From: an uncultured Catenibacillus sp.
GTDB lineage: Bacteria; Bacillota; Clostridia; Lachnospirales; Lachnospiraceae
NCBI GenBank assembly: GCA_934339005.1
Contig: CAKRHR010000053.1
Location: 1 to 17,173, forward strand
Direction of reading: 5' to 3'
DNA: 17,173 bases
Shown here: positions 7,758 to 15,599 of the stretch, in pieces
Layout: every line of letters begins with the position of its first letter
How positions within the stretch are numbered: the first letter of the stretch is position 1
The notes under the pieces: model-generated
The model's database searches: none
The model's input: only the letters and a program-made list of their open reading frames with translations
Told to the model about the DNA's origin: nothing
Translations under genes and position numbers: made by a program

Positions 7758-8342
7758 CTATATATTAGTGTCAGAATCCAAAATCAGCTTAACATGATTT
7801 TTCTTATCAGGTTTCTTATCAATGCAGTTATCATGGTCTGCAATGTAACAAATCAACTGAGTATCTGCATCAAAGTGCGCTAAATGCTGCCATTTAAGAT
7901 AATCAGACCAGGCAATATCAGCAGCAGGTGCAGACAATCCGAACTTTTGGCTGATGTCTGAAGCACTCTGACAATGATAATAATAAATCAGAGGCAGAGG
8001 TGCCAGTAAATTTGCTGCAAATGCATTCGCCTGTTGCTCACAGCGGGGGCTTAGGGCTGTGTGTCCGAGAATGATATGTCCGATTTCGTGGGCAAGAGTG
8101 AAACGTATTCGGCTTTTGGCATGATTGTCATTGTAAACAACAATATCTTTATATTTCAGGCCATCATCAGAATAACGTCTGCAATAAGAATAAAGTGCCG
8201 GATGATGTTCTTTTAAATAACTGTATGAATAAACACGGCAGTTAAGCTGCTTCAAAATATCAGTACAGTCTACCGGAAAGCTGTGAATATGGCAGCGCTT
8301 ATATAAATCTAAAATCTTTTCTACAATATAAATATCTCTCAT
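7758..8342 (-). CDS. ImmA/IrrE family metallo-endopeptidase
   Basis: A 194-residue zinc protease of the ImmA/IrrE (DUF955, peptidase M78) family. The zinc signature HEIGH is at residues 85-89, followed by His94 and the third ligand Glu102 in CEQQANAFAANLLAP, a classic family pattern. No signal peptide is seen. In ICEBs1 and related phages ImmA cleaves the XRE repressor ImmR and so derepresses the element. The ATG at 8342 is chosen because GGGAGG lies six bases upstream on its strand; a longer frame starting at 8426 has no such site and would add 28 non-family residues. The order (protease nearest the divergent promoter, repressor downstream behind its own promoter) is the reverse of the usual immR-immA operon. 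Confidence 0.9.
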   Translation of the reverse strand: MRDIYIVEKILDLYKRCHIHSFPVDCTDILKQLNCRVYSYSYLKEHHPALYSYCRRYSDDGLKYKDIVVYNDNHAKSRIRFTLAHEIGHIILGHTALSPRCEQQANAFAANLLAPLPLIYYYHCQSASDISQKFGLSAPAADIAWSDYLKWQHLAHFDADTQLICYIADHDNCIDKKPDKKNHVKLILDSDTNI

Positions 8343-8370
8343 AGGTAACCTCCCTGCATGAATATATGAT

Positions 8371-8403
8371 GTAAGTATTAACTTACGATTGTGCTTGCAC
8401 AAT
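8371..8403. promoter_or_regulatory. Two adjacent palindromes upstream of the ImmA-like gene
   Basis: GTAAGT-ATTA-ACTTAC (8371-8386) and ATTGTGC-TT-GCACAAT (8388-8403) stand side by side 30-60 bases before the protease start. Each has 6-7 base perfect arms, a typical shape for dimeric repressor sites. Further out are an inverted repeat ATCATCTG/CAGATGAT (8432-8439, 8462-8469) and a direct repeat TGTAAATTCA (8454-8463, 8476-8485). I see no good promoter close to the protease start. Confidence 0.45.
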
Positions 8404-8507
8404 GGGTGTTTTAGGTATGTTGACACACAATATCATCTGCGTAAAAACGTGAATGTAAATTCAGATGATTTATTTTGTAAATTCAAACATTAAAAATAGT
8501 TTTGAAA

Positions 8508-8583
8508 AAAATACGAAATAACGTAAATTTGATATTGACAAAATACGAAACTCCATATATAATGACATTACAAGTTCGAACTT
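8508..8583. promoter_or_regulatory. Candidate operator elements around the holin promoter
   Basis: AAAATACGAAA occurs twice, at 8508-8518 and 8540-8550, 32 bases apart or about three helical turns; the second copy lies in the spacer of the rightward promoter. A perfect 12-base palindrome AAGTTCGAACTT (8572-8583) sits at the expected transcription start. This is how repressor operators are usually placed. The likely ligand is the neighbouring XRE protein, by inference. Confidence 0.45.
8535..8563 (+). promoter_or_regulatory. Consensus sigma-A promoter for the holin-RHS operon
   Basis: TTGACA (8535-8540) and TATAAT (8558-8563) are both perfect consensus and separated by exactly 17 bases. Transcription would start near 8570 and read into the holin gene with a leader of about 140 bases. 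Such a strong promoter in front of a lysis gene implies tight repression, consistent with the operator-like repeats overlapping it. Confidence 0.65.
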
Positions 8584-8628
8584 ACGTATCAATGAAACCA
8601 TATACAAACGAAAATGTTTTGTAAAAAA

Positions 8629-8642
8629 CGAACAACTGTTCG
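8629..8642. promoter_or_regulatory. Candidate LexA (SOS) box 1
   Basis: CGAACAACTGTTCG has the CGAAC-N4-GTTCG form of the Firmicute LexA/DinR site (Bacillus consensus CGAACRNRYGTTYC). The outer five bases on each side are perfectly symmetric. It lies about 60 bases downstream of the predicted rightward start, so on that promoter it would act as a roadblock; on the leftward candidate promoter it would sit at the start point. It could equally be a site for the local XRE repressor. Confidence 0.45.
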
Positions 8643-8650
8643 ATAAAACT

Positions 8651-8679
8651 ATTATAGAACAAATGTTTGCATATGTAAA
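8651..8679 (-). promoter_or_regulatory. Possible leftward promoter facing the holin promoter
   Basis: On the minus strand TTTACA (8679-8674) and TATAAT (8656-8651) are separated by 17 bases. The start would be near 8644. The transcript would run against the holin leader and toward the ImmA-like gene with a leader of about 300 bases. The two LexA-like boxes fall in its spacer and at its start. Chance matching in AT-rich DNA is a real alternative. Confidence 0.33.
8657..8668. promoter_or_regulatory. Candidate LexA (SOS) box 2
   Basis: GAACAAATGTTT fits the core GAACRNRYGTTY of the Firmicute LexA consensus without mismatch. It lies 28 bases beyond the first box and within the spacer of the possible leftward promoter. 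Two such sites in 40 bases make an SOS link more credible than one. Confidence 0.4.
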
Positions 8680-8710
8680 GCACAAATGTAAAAAAGAAGG
8701 TGAAAAGTTT

Positions 8711-9241
8711 ATGAAAAAAGTGAGAGCGGCGCCACAGATGCTTGTGGCGCTGATGACGACACTTTTTGGGGCTTACTGGTATATCTTTCTTGCATACCTT
8801 ATATGTAATATCCTCGATTACCTGACAGGCTGGTATAAAGCATATTTATTTAAGCAGGAATCTTCAGCGGTAGGACTTCGGGGTATATTAAAGAAAACCG
8901 GATATTGGGTCATGATTGCAGTGGCATTTTTAACCGGAGAGGTATTTGTGAGATTAGGTGAAGATATTTTGCATATTAATCTTTCATTCATGATGATGGT
9001 CGGCTGGTTTACACTTGCCTGCCTGTTAGTGAATGAGATTCGGAGTATTCTTGAGAATCTGGTTGCATGTGGCTGCCATGTACCGGAGATACTTATTCAG
9101 GGACTGGCAATGACAGAAAAGATATTAACAGAAACACCTGATGAACCAAAAGCTTCCAAAGAAACATCTGATGATACAAGCACAGATGGTAAAGATAAAT
9201 CACAACAGAAAAGTACAAAAGATAAAAGAAATGAGGAATGA
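8711..9241 (+). CDS. TcdE-type toxin secretion/phage lysis holin
   Basis: A 176-residue small membrane protein of the phage holin family 4 (TcdE/UtxA-like). Hydrophobic segments lie at about residues 11-32, 64-80 and 90-108. The hallmark segment follows the first helix: ILDYLTGWYKAY (34-45) and then GLRGILKKTGYW (55-66). The tail from about 138 is strongly charged (KASKETSDDTSTDGKDKSQQ), usual in holins for timing control. Such proteins make membrane lesions that release endolysin or, in toxigenic clostridia, large leaderless toxins. The ATG at 8711 has GAAGG 11 bases upstream; an ATG at 8663 has no ribosome binding site and would lengthen the protein by 16 polar residues. The RHS gene starts three bases after its stop, so the two are almost certainly co-translated. 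Confidence 0.9.
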   Translation: MKKVRAAPQMLVALMTTLFGAYWYIFLAYLICNILDYLTGWYKAYLFKQESSAVGLRGILKKTGYWVMIAVAFLTGEVFVRLGEDILHINLSFMMMVGWFTLACLLVNEIRSILENLVACGCHVPEILIQGLAMTEKILTETPDEPKASKETSDDTSTDGKDKSQQKSTKDKRNEE

Positions 9242-9244
9242 AGC

Positions 9245-12200
9245 ATGAGAGATTTAAAGAATAAAAGACAGTCAAATATTAAAGTATTTAAAAACCCGGA
9301 TAAATCCATGACAGCAGCTATTTATAAAGAAGCTGTACATTACAGAAAGAATGGCCGTTGGGAAGACATTGACAACACATTAAGTATGGAAGAAGTTACA
9401 GCATACACAGCTGCCAGGTCAGCACAGGAAACAGCATGGTATGTGAATGGGGCAAATGCATTTGAAGCACGATTTGCTGCTGCAGCAAAAGATGTCATCG
9501 CTCAGGTGGATATGGAAGCATATCATGCAGACTGGACACTCAAAGATTGTCAGATGACAGAGGGTGTACTGATGGAGAATCATACAGGTATTATTTATCC
9601 GGACATCTTTTCAGGTGTCAACCTGACATACAGCCTTGAGGGACAGAAGGTCAAAGAAAATTTAATCTTAAGCGAAAAGTCAGCAAACAGACCGTTCAGA
9701 TTTATTTACAGATTAAATGGACTTGTACCCGAATATAAGGATGGCGAAGTGATTTTAAAGGACGCACAGGATCATGATGTATTTAATATCTTACGTCCGA
9801 TGATGTATGACAGCGGCAGTGGTGTCAGTGATGAGGTGCATACAGATTTTGAACTGACGGAAGATGGTTTTATGCTGACATTGACAGCAGATGAGCAGTG
9901 GCTTGAAGATACGGACAGAGTATGGCCGGTGTATATTGACCCATCGATGACGACATCCACAGCAGTGGCAGATATCCATGATACATATATTGCATCCGGT
10001 TATGCCGGCAGCAATTTCTTCCAGACACATCTTCTGGAAACAGGACAGACATCCAAAGCCGGTATTATGCGAAGTTTTATGCAGTTTAAGCTGCCGGAAT
10101 TAAAATCAGCGGACATGGTCGTATCAGCCAGATTACTTCTGACATGTTATTCCCAGAACAATGTATCCAAACAGGTCAACGTACATCGTGTCACAAGTGC
10201 ATGGAGTGACCAGACAGTGACATGGAATAACCGTCCATCCTATGATGAAAAAATTGCTGATTTTGCAATTTTTGGTGACACTACAGGAAAAGTTGTAGAC
10301 TTTGATATTACAGGTATTGTCAAAGACTGGTATACAAATGGTAAGAATTACGGTGTGATGATCAAAGACAGTACAGAAGAAGGCCATTACAATGAGTTTC
10401 TGGCATCCAGTTGTGACAATGCATATGCAAGTTATCGCCCACAGATTCTGATCACCTACGTCAATTACAATGGTCTTGAGGATTTTTGGACATATCATAA
10501 CCAGAATATCGGCAGAGCAGGTACAGCTTATGTCAATGATTATAACGGTAATCTGATTTTGACAAAAGATATGGCGCAGACATATGGCAATCGTATGCCG
10601 GCAGTTTTAACCCATGTGTATAATTCAAATGATAAAGACACAGATATCGGCTATGGTTATGGCTTCAGATTGAATTATCACCAGACTGTGAAGCCTGTAA
10701 CCATTGGCAGTACAGCTTATTATGAATATGTGGATGAGGATGGCACAGCACATTATTTCTACAAAGATGAAAACCAGAAGTGGATTGATGAAACAGGTAT
10801 TCAGTTGACATTAATCATTGGCACTGGTACAGAAGATATGTATACCATTACAGATAAGAATGACCAGAAATTGATTTTTGGTTCTGACAGTTACCTGAGA
10901 AAAATCGTTGATGCAAACAGTAATACACTGACAGTATCATGGAATGGTGGAAAGATTTCAAAAATTACAGATGGCGTTGGAAGAACGTTGACGCTGACAT
11001 ACACATCAGGTGTGCTGACATCAATTACAGGACCGGATGGCACAGTCACACTGGCTTATGGTGGCGGTATGCTTTCACTTGTGACGGATGTGGATGGCAG
11101 GAAGTTTGATTATGTATATGATGCCAGACGTCTGTTGATTGCAGCTACCAATATTGACGGTTATCAGGTATCATTTGATTACACAGCACAGGCACCATAT
11201 CGTGTTGTAGCAGTCAGTGAAACAGATGGTAATCGTCAGGGCCAGTCCTATCAGGTGGCTTATGGGGATAACATCAACCAGTTTACAGATGATAAGGGCC
11301 GCAAGGAACTGTATATGTTTAATGACAGCGGACATACAGTCTGCATTAAAAATGACGATGGTTATGCTCAGAGTTATAAATATCTGACATCCGGAAAGAA
11401 TAAAAACCGACTGAGCAATGTATCTAAATTACAGTATACAGGTATTCAAAAATTAAAGAATCCAAATGTCACATCATTAGACAACTGGGGACATTATGTC
11501 AGTGCGTCAGGTATCACAGCTACATTAAATCAGAATGCGGCGAATGCAAGAGTTGGTGCGACATCATTGCAGCTTACATCGACAGTGACTTCCGGTAGAG
11601 GTGATTTCTATCAGAATGTGACAGTAGAAAAAGGAAAAGCATATGTGTTTTCTGCATATGTCAAGGCAGCACAGTCAATGATTGATGCCGGTAAATGCTT
11701 TGTCGGCGTGGAAATGGCAGATTCAGCAGGCGCACGTAGTCTGACATATTTCAGAACCTGCGTACCAATGGGTGATGGCTGGTATCTGATGGAGGCACCG
11801 TTTACAGTACCAATAAGTTCAGCCAGTGCATCTGTAGCAGTAGCTGTGGGAATGACAGACACGACAGGTACAGCCTACTTTGATTGTATGCAGTTGGAAG
11901 ATGGTGAGGTCTGCAGCCGTTACAACATGATTGAAAATAATGATTTTTCAGACGGACTAACCGGCTTTTCAAAATCACAGACAATGGATATGTTTGATGG
12001 TATCATTGACTTGTCAGCATCCGACCATAATCCTAAAGCGGTCATTGCAAGTGGTCTTGTGACAGCAGATGCTTTAAATGTACGTAGTGGTCCGGGTACC
12101 GGTTATGGTATTGTGGCAAGTGTCACAGCAGGAAAACGTGTACATATTCTTGGCAGTGCCAGTGACAGCGCAGGTACAATCTGGTATGCGATTGCATTTT

Positions 12201-15200
12201 CAGTAGATAAGGCAGTGCGTTCAGGTTATGTATCTTCTGCATGGGTCAATAAAGATAAACCGGCAGTGTATGTGAATCGAGGTATGGTGAATACTGACAG
12301 TCTGAATGTCCGAAGTGGTGCAGGTACCGGTTATGGTGCGCTTGGTCTTGTGGCAAGAGGTATGGAAGTAGATATTCTTGAGAATATCACATCTGCAGCA
12401 GGTCAGGTATGGTATTTTGTGAGTTATCTGTATAATGGCACACGTTACAGTGGTTGCGTGCTGTCAGATTATATTAAGACATTTACATCATTACCTTCAG
12501 GTCCGTCAGTGCCTGTAAAGCATGGACCGATGGACTCAAAAGTACTGCGTATCACCGGCGAAGGTGACAAAGCGAAGAAGCTGACACAGACATTGAAGGT
12601 TTCTGGTACAGCAGGGGATGTATATGTGGTCAATGCATGGGGTGCGGCGGACTGTGTACCAATCAAAGATAACCGTACCTTTGGTACAGAAGTCATTTTT
12701 GTAAATACAGATGGTACGCAGGATACATTCAACAGCAACTTCGGTGCGGCGGTGTCCGACTGGCAGTATTTAAGTGATGTCGTTGTTGCTAAAAAGGCAT
12801 ACAGCGCAATCCAGGTCAGCCTGATTTATGGTTATAATGCCAACGCAGCCTATTTTGATGGCCTGTCTTTCTTTAAAGAGCAGTTTGGACAGAGCTTCAC
12901 ATATGATGAAAAGGGTAATGTCTTAAGCAGCCAGGATGCAGCAAAGCAGGCTGAATCCTATGAATATGACAGCAATAATAACATGACAAAACTGGTGGAT
13001 GCCAAAGGCCGCAACTTTAAGTATACATATGACAGCCGCCATAATGTGACATCTTCAGTCAGTGCAGCAAACTGCAAGTGTACCTTCAGCTATGATACTT
13101 ATGGTAATCCGACCGAAGGGCGCACAGTCAATCCTGCAAATGAAAATGAATATATTAAGACAACCGCAGAATATACGGCAAATGGCAATCAGATTGCAAA
13201 GGTGACAGATGCCCTCGGCTATTTTATGACATATGCATACAACCAGAAGGATATCCTCGCCTCTGAAACAGATGCCGCCGGTCATACATTGACATATGAA
13301 TATAATGCCATGAATCAGCTTACAAGTATGATGAAGAATGTGACTGTGAATGGCCAGGTACTGACACCGCACGTAGGTTTTGGATATGTAAATGACAGAT
13401 TATCCGTTATCGCACAGAATGATTTTATTTACAATATGGCATATGACAGTTTTGGTAATCTGACATCGACTTCTGTAGAAGACCAGACCATCCAGACATA
13501 TGTCTACGAGGCGAATAATGGTAATGTCAAGAGCAAAACTTATGGCAACGGTGTGACATTATCTTATACCTATGATGTATTTGACCGTGTGATTGCGACA
13601 GATATGGCATCAGGTTCAAACAGCGTAGTGCGTATTTATGAATACAGTTATGACCATCAGGGCAACCTTGCTGTGATGAAAGACCTGATGAACCGAATCA
13701 GTTACCGTTATTTCTATGATATGACAGACCGTCTTGTGATGTGTCAGGACAGTCTTGGCAACAGCTTCACATATATTTATGATGCAAATAATAATCTGGC
13801 ATCAATGACTGTGAAAAACAGTGGCACTACACTAAAGACACAGTACGTATATGATGCTGATGACCGTGAAACACAGACACAGGCGAAATCTAAAACTTTG
13901 ACAACCGCCTATGATGCCCTTGGCAGATTTGATACAAAAACATGGAATACAGTTACACCGTTTGTGACTAAATATCACTATATGGCAGGCGCAAATGGCA
14001 GCCAGTCATCACAGGTCGCTTCTGTAGATATCGGCAGTCAGAAGATTGCTTATACTTATGATGGCAATGGCAATATCACAAGTATCACAGACAGTCAGGG
14101 CACAACAACCTATGCTTATGATGAACTGAACCGACTGGTTCGTGAGAATAATCACCAGCTTGGCAAGACAGTGACTTATCTTTACGATGCCGCAGGCAAT
14201 ATTCAGAAGAAATGCACCTATGCGCTGACAACCGCACAAAATTTACCTGGATCACCGGAAGCAACTTCCGTTTACGCGTATGACGATGTATGGCGTGACA
14301 AACTGGTATCTGTGGATGGCAAGGCAATCACATATGATGCCATTGGTAATCCGCTCACATATGGTGCGTGGTCCATGGAATGGACACAGGGCAAACGTCT
14401 TGCGTCTATGAACAGTGGTGATGGCGGCAATACACTGATGTTTACATATGATGAATCCGGTATGCGTCTGAGTAAACTGGATTTTGCAGGCAGCAAAAAC
14501 CATAAATATACAATCGCCGGAGATAAACTCACAGGTGAGCGCTGTGAAAACATGGATGGCAGTGTGTTATATACAACACAGTTTGTCTATGACAGTGCAG
14601 GTGAAGCTGTATCCATGGTTTATAACGGTGTTGAATATTATTTTGTGCGCAATGGACAAAGAGATGTCACCGGACTGATTGACGGCAATGGAAACATTGT
14701 TGTAAACTATACATATGATAGCTGGGGCAGATTGCTTAAGATAGAAGGTAACACAGAACTGGGCTACAGAAACCCACTCAGATACCGAGGCTACATCGCC
14801 GATGATGAAACAGGCCTGTATTATGTCGGCAGCAGATACTACGACCCGGTGATTGGACGATGGATTAGCGCGGATGATGTAGCGTTCATTGGTGCAACCG
14901 GTGATTTTGCAAGCTATAACTTGTATGTGTACTGTGGCAATAACCCGGTTAATCAGAAAGATTCTATGGGATATTTTGCGATGTTTATGAATCTTGTTTG
15001 TGCAGCAGTGAATATAGGTACTTCATATTTGGCAGCAAAAGTTACTGGACAGGAATATACGTGGAAAAATGCATTGGTAGATGGTGCAATTGGATTTTTT
15101 GGAGCATTTAAAAAAATTTCAACGATAGTAACTATAGTTGGAATTGCAGTAAATACTTGGATGGGATACAAGGAGGGGGCATCTTTAAAAGAAAGTATAT

Positions 15201-15514
15201 TCAATGCAGCAATATCAGGGGCAACAGCAGCTTTTGGTATTGCAGCAATCACATCTTCTTATACAGATGTGAAGGTTATGGGTAAAGCTGCTGGAATGTT
15301 TACTCAGACAATATTTGGATTATGTGACGCTTTGCCAACAGCAGCAATAACAACGTCAGCTAAAATAGCTGTGGATAATAAGAAACAACAAAGTGCAGCA
15401 AATAGTAAAAAAAATAATCCACCAAAAATAAATATTTCAGAGAAAAAGAAACTGCGTAGGCAACAACAAAAAAACTGGGTTGTCAATGTTCGGAAATATA
15501 TAAATTTTGTGTAA
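9245..15514 (+). CDS. Giant RHS/YD-repeat polymorphic toxin-like protein (DNRLRE, CBM and SH3 domains)
   Basis: A 2089-residue RHS protein. In order: an N-terminal region typical of clostridial RHS proteins (VKVFKN... HYRKNGRWEDIDNTL, about 13-46); a DNRLRE-like beta domain (about 239-409, with QVNVHRVTSAWSDQTVTWNNRP); a first YD-repeat block (about 455-735); a carbohydrate-binding-like beta sandwich (about 737-895); two bacterial SH3 domains (about 936-1007 and 1012-1079, each with LNVRSG.GTGYG); a second beta sandwich (about 1089-1212); a long YD-repeat block (about 1216-1838); and the RHS-associated core (NPLRYRGYI... GLYYVGSRYYDPVIGRWIS, about 1842-1910). The last 179 residues form a variable tip that is Ala/Gly-rich and hydrophobic, then Lys/Gln/Asn-rich. 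There is no signal peptide. By family precedent the RHS shell encloses and releases the tip as a toxin; the tip's activity is unknown. Confidence 0.93.
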   Translation: MRDLKNKRQSNIKVFKNPDKSMTAAIYKEAVHYRKNGRWEDIDNTLSMEEVTAYTAARSAQETAWYVNGANAFEARFAAAAKDVIAQVDMEAYHADWTLKDCQMTEGVLMENHTGIIYPDIFSGVNLTYSLEGQKVKENLILSEKSANRPFRFIYRLNGLVPEYKDGEVILKDAQDHDVFNILRPMMYDSGSGVSDEVHTDFELTEDGFMLTLTADEQWLEDTDRVWPVYIDPSMTTSTAVADIHDTYIASGYAGSNFFQTHLLETGQTSKAGIMRSFMQFKLPELKSADMVVSARLLLTCYSQNNVSKQVNVHRVTSAWSDQTVTWNNRPSYDEKIADFAIFGDTTGKVVDFDITGIVKDWYTNGKNYGVMIKDSTEEGHYNEFLASSCDNAYASYRPQILITYVNYNGLEDFWTYHNQNIGRAGTAYVNDYNGNLILTKDMAQTYGNRMPAVLTHVYNSNDKDTDIGYGYGFRLNYHQTVKPVTIGSTAYYEYVDEDGTAHYFYKDENQKWIDETGIQLTLIIGTGTEDMYTITDKNDQKLIFGSDSYLRKIVDANSNTLTVSWNGGKISKITDGVGRTLTLTYTSGVLTSITGPDGTVTLAYGGGMLSLVTDVDGRKFDYVYDARRLLIAATNIDGYQVSFDYTAQAPYRVVAVSETDGNRQGQSYQVAYGDNINQFTDDKGRKELYMFNDSGHTVCIKNDDGYAQSYKYLTSGKNKNRLSNVSKLQYTGIQKLKNPNVTSLDNWGHYVSASGITATLNQNAANARVGATSLQLTSTVTSGRGDFYQNVTVEKGKAYVFSAYVKAAQSMIDAGKCFVGVEMADSAGARSLTYFRTCVPMGDGWYLMEAPFTVPISSASASVAVAVGMTDTTGTAYFDCMQLEDGEVCSRYNMIENNDFSDGLTGFSKSQTMDMFDGIIDLSASDHNPKAVIASGLVTADALNVRSGPGTGYGIVASVTAGKRVHILGSASDSAGTIWYAIAFSVDKAVRSGYVSSAWVNKDKPAVYVNRGMVNTDSLNVRSGAGTGYGALGLVARGMEVDILENITSAAGQVWYFVSYLYNGTRYSGCVLSDYIKTFTSLPSGPSVPVKHGPMDSKVLRITGEGDKAKKLTQTLKVSGTAGDVYVVNAWGAADCVPIKDNRTFGTEVIFVNTDGTQDTFNSNFGAAVSDWQYLSDVVVAKKAYSAIQVSLIYGYNANAAYFDGLSFFKEQFGQSFTYDEKGNVLSSQDAAKQAESYEYDSNNNMTKLVDAKGRNFKYTYDSRHNVTSSVSAANCKCTFSYDTYGNPTEGRTVNPANENEYIKTTAEYTANGNQIAKVTDALGYFMTYAYNQKDILASETDAAGHTLTYEYNAMNQLTSMMKNVTVNGQVLTPHVGFGYVNDRLSVIAQNDFIYNMAYDSFGNLTSTSVEDQTIQTYVYEANNGNVKSKTYGNGVTLSYTYDVFDRVIATDMASGSNSVVRIYEYSYDHQGNLAVMKDLMNRISYRYFYDMTDRLVMCQDSLGNSFTYIYDANNNLASMTVKNSGTTLKTQYVYDADDRETQTQAKSKTLTTAYDALGRFDTKTWNTVTPFVTKYHYMAGANGSQSSQVASVDIGSQKIAYTYDGNGNITSITDSQGTTTYAYDELNRLVRENNHQLGKTVTYLYDAAGNIQKKCTYALTTAQNLPGSPEATSVYAYDDVWRDKLVSVDGKAITYDAIGNPLTYGAWSMEWTQGKRLASMNSGDGGNTLMFTYDESGMRLSKLDFAGSKNHKYTIAGDKLTGERCENMDGSVLYTTQFVYDSAGEAVSMVYNGVEYYFVRNGQRDVTGLIDGNGNIVVNYTYDSWGRLLKIEGNTELGYRNPLRYRGYIADDETGLYYVGSRYYDPVIGRWISADDVAFIGATGDFASYNLYVYCGNNPVNQKDSMGYFAMFMNLVCAAVNIGTSYLAAKVTGQEYTWKNALVDGAIGFFGAFKKISTIVTIVGIAVNTWMGYKEGASLKESIFNAAISGATAAFGIAAITSSYTDVKVMGKAAGMFTQTIFGLCDALPTAAITTSAKIAVDNKKQQSAANSKKNNPPKINISEKKKLRRQQQKNWVVNVRKYINFV

Positions 15515-15530
15515 TATGATTCTTTGATTG

Positions 15531-15561
15531 AACGACACAGCTGAAATAATGCTGTGTCGTT
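15531..15561. terminator. Perfect hairpin between the RHS gene and the putative immunity gene
   Basis: AACGACACAGC (15531-15541) and GCTGTGTCGTT (15551-15561) form a perfect 11-base stem with a 9-base loop, 17 bases after the RHS stop. No T-tract follows, so it is not a standard intrinsic terminator. It may weaken readthrough, stabilise the 3' end or mark a processing site between toxin and immunity messages. Confidence 0.45.
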
Positions 15562-15599
15562 GCTGAATGTATATAAGATGGAGAATGGGTGAATAGAAT

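Noticed and set aside
8605..8623. ACAAACGAAAATGTTTTGT as a third LexA box
   Set aside because: The half-sites are AAAC and GTTT separated by six bases, not GAAC-N4-GTTY.
8470..8685. A leftward 71-residue frame across the holin control region
   Set aside because: It runs through the promoter and operator-like palindromes, has no ribosome binding site at any start and has AT-driven composition.
8663..8710. Holin start at the upstream ATG (8663)
   Set aside because: No ribosome binding site, the extra 16 residues are polar and not holin-like, and the ATG would lie within the second LexA-like box.
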